Positions 57,851 to 64,000 of a stretch of DNA of 64,000 nucleotides are shown here, in pieces. The stretch comes from Aegilops tauschii subsp. strangulata (lineage: Eukaryota; Streptophyta; Magnoliopsida; Poales; Poaceae): positions 162,540,627 through 162,604,626 of the forward strand of contig NC_053036.3 in the NCBI RefSeq assembly GCF_002575655.3, read 5' to 3'. The stretch's first letter is position 1. Every line of letters begins with the position of its first letter. The translations under genes were made by a program, and so were the position numbers. The notes beneath the pieces are model-generated. The model had not been told where the DNA came from, did no database searches, and worked only from the letters and a program-made list of their open reading frames with translations.

Positions 57851-59585
57851 TGTTGGAAATATGCCCTAGAGGCAATAATAAAATGGTTATTATTATATTT
57901 CCTTGTTCATGATAATTGTCTATTGTTCATGCTATAATTGTGTTATCCGGAAATCGTAATACATGTGTGAATACATAGACCACAACATGTCCCTAGTGAG
58001 CCTCTAGTTGACTAGCTCGTTGATCAACAGATAGTCATGGTTTCCTGACTATGGACATTGGATGTCATTGATAACGGGATCACATCATTAGGAGAATGAT
58101 GTGATGGACAAGACCCAATCCTAAGCATAGCACAAGATCGTGTAGTTCATTTGCTAGAGCTTTTCCAAATGTCAAGTATCATTTCCTTAGACCATGAGAT
58201 TGTGCAACTCCCGGATACCATAGGAGTGCTTTGGGTGTGCCAAACGTCACAACGTAACTGGGTGGCTATAAAGGTGCACTACGGGTATCTCCGAAAGTGT
58301 CTGTTGGGTTGGCACGAATCGAGACTGGGATTTGTCACTCCGCATGATGGAGAGGTATCTCTGGGCCCACTCGGTAATGCATCATCATAATGAGCTCAAT
58401 GTGACCAAGTGTTTGGTCACGGGATCATGCATTACGGTACGAGTAAAGTGACTTGCCAGTAACGAGATTGAACAAGGTATTGGGATACCGACGATCGAAT
58501 CTCGGGCAAGTAACGTACCGATTGACAAAGGGAATTGTATACGGGATTGATTGAATCCTCGACATCGTGGTTCATCCGATGAGATCATCGTGGAACATGT
58601 GGGAGCCAACATGGGTATCCAGATCCCGCTGTTGGTTATTGACCGGAGAGTCGTCTCGGTCATGTCTGCATGTCTCCCGAACCCGTAGGGTCTACGCACT
58701 TAAGGTTCGGTGACGCTAGAGTTGTAGAGATATTAGTATGCGGTTAACCGAAAGTTGTTCGGAGTCCCGGATGAGATCCCAGACGTCACGAGGAGTTCCG
58801 GAATGGTCCGGAGGTAAAGATTTATATATGGGAAGTCCTATTTTGGCCACCGGAAAATGTTCGGGATTTTTCGGTATTGTACCGGAAGGTTCTAGAAGGT
58901 TCCGAAGTGGGACCCACCTGCATGGGGGGACCCACATGAACGTGGGTAGTGGGGCAAGGCCCCACACCCCTGGTCAAGGCGCACCAAGATCCCACCTTAG
59001 AAGGAATAAGATCATATCCCGAAGGGATAAGATCAAGATCCCTAAAAGAGGGGGATAACAATCGGTGGGGAAGGGAAATGATGGGATTTCTTTCCCCCAC
59101 CTTTGCCAACGCCCCAATGGACTTGGAGGGCAAGAAACCAGCCCCCTCCACCCCTATATATAGTGGGGAGGCGCATGGGAGCAGCACCCAAAGCCCCTGG
59201 CGCCTCCCTCTCCCTCCCGTGACACCTCTCCCTCTCGCTGAGCTTGGCGAAGCCCTGCCGAGATCCCCGCTGCTTCCACCACCACGCCGTCGTGCTGCTG
59301 GATCTCCATCAACCTCTCCCTCAACTTGCTGGATCAAGAAGGAGGAGACGTCTTCCCCAACCGTACGTGTGTTGAATGCGGAGGTGTCGTCCGTTCGGTG
59401 CTCGGTCATCGGTGATTTGGATCACGACGAGTACGACTCCATCAACCCCGTTCACTTGAACGCTTCCGCTCGCGATCTACAAGGGTATGTAGATGCACTC
59501 TTTTCCCTCTCGTTGCTAGAAGACTCCATAGATTGTTCTTGGTGATGCGTAGAATTTTTTTTAATTTCTGCAACGATCTCCAACA
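57851..59585 (+). repeat. Right Angela-type LTR
   Basis: Preceded by the polypurine CAAGTGGGAGAC; TATA box at about 59152-59163. The flank immediately right is GGAGCACTG, where gene space begins. Confidence 0.9.
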
Positions 59586-59734
59586 GGAGCACTGTGTATG
59601 ATCAAGTGGCTGTCGTGTTTCGCACTCCTTCGTCGTAAGAGTGGAAACGCTTGCTGTAATTATTTTTTTCTTCAGAAAAATAGTGGACACGCTCTACCCT
59701 GCGGATCCTCCTCCAGCCATGCACTAAATTACTC
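59586..59734. other. Gene-space side of the Angela-type insertion
   Basis: Unassigned sequence between the LTR end and the duplicated promoter block. Confidence 0.4.
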
Positions 59735-59908
59735 ACTTTCGCCGACGTGTGGGACAGCCAGCATCGAGGTCCACCAACCATGCACTAAATTACTCTGTAG
59801 TAGAGTGACGGTAGACTACCCCGATCGAAGCGCCACAGTAATGCCCAATGAGCCGTCAAATCACAAAACCCCCTCCTTTCCAGCAGTAAGTTGGACGGAC
59901 GAAGCAAC
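59735..59908 (+). promoter_or_regulatory. Promoter-proximal block of the B3 gene (duplicate at 63597-63770)
   Basis: The block from CTTTCGCCGACGTGTGGG to GTAAGTTGGACGGACGAAGC matches 63597-63770 in the same order, including TAATGCCCAATGAGCCGTCAAATCAC. Each copy lies immediately upstream of a gene start, so the block probably contains core promoter and regulatory elements. A CTCTTCTCTCTGAG-type pyrimidine leader follows. Confidence 0.55.
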
Positions 59909-60173
59909 CATCATTTCACTCTTCTCTCTGAGCTTCCTCTCTACCCAACTTGCTTCTCCCTCATATTGTTCCTCATTTCTTCAAGAAAACCCCGACCTGC
60001 TTCTGCCATTTTTCTTCTCTCCCAAAGAAGGAAAGGTGAGCGCATCAATGGTGTTGATTCTGGCCAAGGCCCGGTCTTGCAACCCTGAGACTGATCCTAT
60101 AACTCCCTCTCTGTTCTTATTTTGGGTTTGTGATTATGGTTTCTTTCTTTTATTTCTATTTGACAGTTTCTTG

Positions 60174-62829
60174 ATGGACGCTGGAGCACCGGCCGAAGTG
60201 ATGTCTATGGCTCTGGCCAAAACCGTCGAGGCTCGTGGTGCGAAGAAGTGCAAGCACCCCGCCGAGACTACCGCAGACAAGCTCAAAGCCATCGCCCTGT
60301 CCAAGCCCCCCTCTCTGGAATCCCTCATTAAGCAAGTCCAGGTAATATCTCTTCTTGACGATCTTTTTCTCGATCTTGATCGTGTTTTTTCATCTAACAC
60401 GCAGTACTAGTACTAGTAGTATAACTTTCTGGGTGATCTTGCATGTGATTTTTGTGTGCCAAATGACGGTTCTAAATTCCTCTTTTGACCAAAACATGCG
60501 AGAGGTTGACACTGATTTCTTATAGATTACTTTCAACTACTCCCTCTGTCCCAAATTTCTTGTCTTAGATTTGTCTAGATACGGATGTATCTAATACTAA
60601 AATGTGACTTGATACATCCGTATCTAGACAAATCTAAGACAAGAATTTTGGGACGGAGGGAGTACTTTATGAACATCAATGCTACCTTTGAAGAGGGTAT
60701 ATTTGCCTCAGTAACTTGTGTTATGGATATTGCAAGTAATCCCTCTGCTCTCATGCCTTTGAAGACATGTTCTAGTGTCTTTGTTCACTCATTTCTGTGC
60801 GTATATGTAGTCATATATGGAGTATAATATCGAAAATCATCTTATATTTCTGAACGTAGGTAGTAATAAAATATGGTTTCTGTTTGAATTAGAACCAGGT
60901 CCGCGGTGGAGATGAAGATCTCAAAGTCATGCCGTGTGAACTGGAAGACCTGAAGATGAGTTCTACTGCTAATATATCCAGTTGTTGTGTCCTTGTCGCC
61001 ACGTGTCCTGAACTAGTGTTTTCCTATAGCATTGTTGTCAGGCGTGTTCTCGAGGCTCTACTTGACCACAACAATTTCCTGGCTGTGCCTTCGATTACGA
61101 AGGGTGTGGTTCTTGTAAAGCTTACCAACAAATCTAATGTGGCATGTCTTCATCATCATGTTTATGAGTGGAAAGACCACTCTGTTAGGTTCTCCAAGGT
61201 TGACGAGATGGTGATGGTGCATGTAGACATCTCTCACGAAGTCCATGGCCTAGTTAGTTATGCGGGGTTCATCCCGTAGGTCGGTGGCAAGAAATAGTCT
61301 GCAGAGTTTAATTAGTGCAACTTTGCTTGTCTGTAGTAAGTACTATTGTTCAGTACTTGATTTGTGTTTGTGAACCCTGTATTGTTTATTAGTACTGCCG
61401 CTTTTGGTGTGTGGTCAGTCCTGAGAACGGTCTATGTTAATGTCTGTCCACTTAATTCGGTCTGTATATTTTGAAGTATCTAGATCATCTTTTTTGTGAG
61501 GACGGTTTATCAATTATGGTTACACTCCAATATCTATATGCATTGCAGGGTTTATCGCACCCACTAGGATTTCCAGTCCCATGGATGTTCGGTCCATACG
61601 ATTTGTCACGACCTTTGGACTGTCCTGCTTGTGGGAGTAGGCGGGGCCCCTGCATGCCACCCATAGTTGGACGATCCATCTTCTGTTTAGTACTTCAATA
61701 TAGTGATTTCCTAGTAATGATTCACTCGTGTCACATCAGGTAAATCTTATTGATTTAATGTCATGTTTTCTTTCTTTTCCTGCAATTTTACGATGCAGAT
61801 TTTGCCATGTGACATTCATCACAGAATAAACCGTTTGGTTTGCTCTACGATGGCTATTTTTGCAGGTTTGACTTCTTATGTCGTGTCAGTAACGAAGGCA
61901 CTATCCATCACTTATATTACTGGAAAAAATTGGATCAGTATGTTGTCTGAGTACAAGCTGAATCCCTATGATGAACTGCAATTTGGTTTAACAAAAACGC
62001 CACAATTAGTCCTTCTCGCGTTTAAAAGTAATGAAGAAAAAAACTGGATCACGGTCATGAAGCCTAGTCAAGTTAGAAAGTTGGTCATAGCAGACCAGAC
62101 ACGATCGCCGCTATCTCTTACATCGGTACCACCTTCAACAAAGGATCGAGCACCGGCAGTTGCTCTAGCACTGACAGCGGCAGCAGCTCAGTCTGATCCA
62201 GCTGAGGACTGGGCACCGACCGCGTCAGCGGATCAGACTGATCTACTGGAGGATCGGGCATCGACACCGGCACCAGCTCTACAAGGAGCACCATCTCCGG
62301 CAGCAGCAGCAGCAGCGGCTTCGGCACCTGCACCAACACTTGCACTTACATCTGCTCCGGCCCGTGCAGCGGCAACCGAACGAGCAGTTGCACCAGCAAC
62401 AGACTGGGCTGCAGTTCGCACTTCATATACCAAATTCCTTACAAAAACCAACATGTCCACCTTCTTCGTAAGCATTGGCTGCCCAAGTGTTTCGTCCTTT
62501 TTCTTTCCATGTTGTTTTGCATGATTCACTTTGTTGATCTAACTGTTTGGGTATGTCTTCTTGTTTGCAAACAGAGAATTCCTAGAGCAACGAGGGAGTC
62601 GTTCAACAATCCGGGCGAAAGCGGCCAAGTTTCTCTTACCATGCGCAGCCTTGGTGTGAATGAACCTGCTCAATATACCGTAAGTACAAAGGATGGTCGC
62701 ATGATGATTGATGCTAAAGGATGGTCAATGTTCAAATCCAAATCATATCTTGCGGTAGGGGATGATCTCAAAATCGGACTTTCTCGGCAAGGAGAGCTGG
62801 TCCAAATCAACTTTGAAATTCTTCAGTAG
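60174..62829 (+). CDS. REM-like protein with two B3 DNA-binding domains (proposed four coding exons)
   Basis: Likely nuclear transcriptional regulator. Proposed exons: 60174-60341 (starts MDAGAPAEVMSMALAK), 61549-61713, 61799-62467 and 62575-62829, all phase 0 with GT/AG introns, giving about 418 residues. A 5'-UTR intron (GTGAGC at about 60036 to ACAG at 60166) would explain why upstream in-frame sequence is hydrophobic and unlikely to be coding. A Cys-containing stretch DCPACGSRRGPCMPP precedes B3 domain 1 (CLVLQYSDFL, then ILPCDIHHRINRLV and GKNWISMLSEYKLNPYDEL). A long Ala/Pro/Thr-rich linker follows. B3 domain 2 spans the last intron (YTKFLTKTNMSTFF, then RIPRATRESF and DAKGWSMFKSKSYLAVGDDL). 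The exon 1 to exon 2 junction is the least certain; an alternative exon at 60899-61279 may be used instead. Confidence 0.6.
60540..60662. mobile_element. Stowaway-type MITE in the first coding intron of the B3 gene
   Basis: Termini CTCCCTCTGTCCCAAATTTC and AATTTTGGGACGGAGGGAG are inverted repeats flanked by TA at 60538-60539 and 60663-60664. The arms are nearly perfect over about 55 bases (TTGTCTTAGATTTGTCTAGA and its complement), so the transcript would fold into a long hairpin. Confidence 0.92.
60899..61279 (+). CDS. Alternative 3'-terminal exon or separate short gene, unknown domain
   Basis: An acceptor (TTAGAACCAG) at 60898 precedes GTCCGCGGTGG, which joins phase 0 to exon 60174-60341 (..SLIKQVQ). 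The frame is open for 126 residues to TAG at 61277-61279, so this splice form would encode about 182 residues. It contains CVLVATCPELVFSYSIVVRR, FLAVPSITKGVVLVKLTNKS and YEWKDHSVRFSKVDEMVMVH. This is a soluble, mixed alpha/beta-looking sequence that I do not recognise; it is not an obvious B3 domain. Because it ends in a stop, it cannot be an internal exon of the B3 model unless the stop is a mutation. The alternative is a separate gene. Confidence 0.5.
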   Translation, partial: VRGGDEDLKVMPCELEDLKMSSTANISSCCVLVATCPELVFSYSIVVRRVLEALLDHNNFLAVPSITKGVVLVKLTNKSNVACLHHHVYEWKDHSVRFSKVDEMVMVHVDISHEVHGLVSYAGFIP

Positions 62830-63596
62830 CAGCACGCAACTGCCGAACTGATCTATACTCCGAGAGATTTTGATGTAATAATCTGGCATGGTGAAACAAG
62901 TGTCCTGTGTGTATAAGTAATACGACAGTATTATTTATCACATGGTATATCGTTGATAGAATTGCAACTCTCATTGCTGGTTAGGAACTGTCGTTCGATT
63001 TCATTCCAACAGTTGCCGTGCTTTATTCAATTTTGTGTATTTGCCTTGCGACAACATCTAAAACCAGCACCGTAACGATCGCTTGCAATATGAAAAGCGC
63101 TGAGGTAGAACACATGGGCCCCCAAACATGCATGGTGGGCCTGCGGCCCAAAGTCCAGAACCGTGAGCCTGTCTGAGTATTATATTCTTAGCTGAACCCC
63201 CATAATGCCCATGCATTGCACGTAACATCTAGATGGATTTGTATGAGTATTTTATCTTGTGAGAGAAAAGGATGAACGAGGGAAGGCCTTATTTGCAAAT
63301 GTGGAGAGGTGTGTAATTACCTTTTTGCAAAATTGTCATAGTTTCCTTCCTATCCGTCAGATATAAATCGGATGTCCTATATTGCAGGATGGCAGGCACA
63401 CCATCATCACCAACTCGTCTATACTGTGTTAAAAACAACTCTGTTTTTTATAATTATATATGTTATATATGTTCCCCTTGATTTTTCTTATGTATAAAGT
63501 TGTGATATAAAAGATTTGTATATTTCTTTACAGAGGGAGTATCTCTCTGTCAAAAATATTTTTTTGTGTAACTAGTTACTCCTGTCTTTCTTCTTC
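62830..63596. other. Spacer between the B3 gene and the next gene
   Basis: Holds the presumed 3' UTR of the B3 gene and AT-rich sequence. No transposon end was recognised, though TATTTCTTTACAGAGGGAGTA near 63520 may be a decayed MITE edge. Confidence 0.4.
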
Positions 63597-63770
63597 CTTT
63601 CGCTGATATGTGGGGCATCCGGCAACGGGGTCCACGTGCCATATGCACAAATTAGAGTGCACAACTGCACGGTAGACACACCCCAGTCGTAGCGCCGTGG
63701 TAATGCCCAATGAGCCGTCAAATCACAACCCCCCCTTTCTAGTTTTAGCAGTAAGCTGGACGGACGAAGC
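63597..63770 (+). promoter_or_regulatory. Second copy of the promoter-proximal block
   Basis: Matches 59735-59908 (see that entry); lies about 90 bases upstream of the ATG at 63859. Confidence 0.55.
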
Positions 63771-63858
63771 GGCAACATTTCACTGGGCCTAAATCCCCTT
63801 CTCCCTCGTCTGCTTGTTCAGAGAAAACCCCCTCTCGGCAATTGCATAGGGTTTTCTC

Positions 63859-64000
63859 ATGGAGAACCAGGTACGAATTCTTCATCCATCCCCGATAAAT
63901 CCAAGTCCCTTGGTCGCGGGTAATCCTAGGATGGTAGCCGCCGCCGTTGATGCATTTTTCTTCCTACCGAATCTAGTGTGTTTCATTTGCAGTGCCCAAA
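63859..64000 (+). CDS. Start of a second gene, probably a B3/REM paralogue (cut by window end)
   Basis: A leader ending GGGTTTTCTC precedes ATGGAGAACCAG (MENQ), then donor GTACGAATTC at 63871. A 122-base intron ends in TTTCATTTGCAG at 63992. Exon 2 starts TGCCCAAA in phase 0 (MENQ then CPK/N) and leaves the window after 8 bases. A very short Met-Glu-Asn-Gln exon followed by a Cys-Pro start fits the N-terminus of grass REM-type B3 proteins, and the duplicated promoter supports a tandem paralogue. With only a few codons visible, the family is inference. Confidence 0.5.
   Translation, partial: MENQVRILHPSPINPSPLVAGNPRMVAAAVDAFFFLPNLVCFICSAQ

Larger units (their letters stand above)
40910..59585 (+). 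mobile_element. Angela-type Ty1/copia retrotransposon interrupted by a nested gypsy element
   Basis: LTRs at 40910-42645 (1736 bp) and 57851-59585 (1735 bp) both begin TGTTGGAAATATGCCCTAG and end GATCTCCAACA. Roughly 25-30 differences between them were counted by eye, about 1.6%. A PBS-like TGGCATCATGAGC lies at 42647-42659, a decayed form of the initiator-Met site. The coding region starts at 43919. It is split by the chromovirus-type element 45950-56847 (TSD CTGAA) and carries an internal RT-RNase H deletion. The left LTR is also the 3' LTR of the truncated fragment 39648-40909, so a normal 5-bp target duplication around this unit is neither seen nor expected. Confidence 0.9.

Noticed and set aside
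59598..60173. Upstream in-frame extension of the B3 gene's first exon to 59598
   Set aside because: The extension runs through the duplicated promoter block and a hydrophobic stretch with intron-like GTGAGC..ACAG boundaries; the ATG at 60174 is the better start.

Overview
The window looks like intergenic DNA of a large grass genome, most likely wheat or a close Triticeae relative (Triticum/Aegilops). The evidence is a copia element with the characteristic Angela/BARE-type LTR end (TGTTGGAAATATGCCC), several Stowaway MITEs with the CTCCCTCCGT-type terminus and TA target duplications, plant-style introns, and layers of nested LTR retrotransposons. Family names come from recognition by eye; no database search was possible.

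Layout. (1) 1-~2957: minus-strand Ty3/gypsy fragment (frameshifted gag, PBS, one LTR). (2) ~3296-~10560: a MITE, a CACTA-type terminus with a GGCCC-rich subterminal array, and a minus-strand six-exon gene of the plant Ptta/En/Spm (Transposase_24) family at 5002-7896; another Ser/Pro-rich exon-like region follows near 9.5-9.9 kb. (3) 11276-32316: a second minus-strand multi-exon locus of unknown function. Its last recognised intron holds a 17.6-kb nest: an Athila-like non-autonomous gypsy element (11776-29333, TSD ACAAA) whose downstream LTR is split by a 10.6-kb large-LTR, non-coding element (12539-23144, TSD AAAGA). A small plus-strand two-exon gene lies at 30386-30809. (4) 32.2-39.6 kb: diverged segmental duplication, two degenerate tandem arrays with roughly 160-230-bp spacing, a Stowaway MITE and a Pro/Ala-rich broken ORF. 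(5) 39648-59585: an Angela-type copia complex made of a truncated copy that shares an LTR with a second copy; the second copy is split by a 10.9-kb chromovirus-type gypsy element (45950-56847, TSD CTGAA) with an extra sense ORF upstream of gag. (6) 59.7-64.0 kb: low-copy gene space. A plus-strand REM-like gene carries two B3 DNA-binding domains, and a duplicated promoter block introduces the first exons of a second gene that runs off the window.

The only likely host genes are the B3 gene or genes at the right edge and possibly the unknown exons at 29.5-32.3 kb. Everything else is transposon-derived. The most unusual observations are a ~2.1-kb nearly identical tract inside otherwise ~2.5% diverged 4-kb LTRs (gene-conversion-like), paired 114-bp exons with conserved splice sites, the shared-LTR Angela chain, and the extra ORF of the chromovirus-type element. 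No prokaryotic, viral-genome, rRNA, tRNA-gene or CRISPR features were seen.
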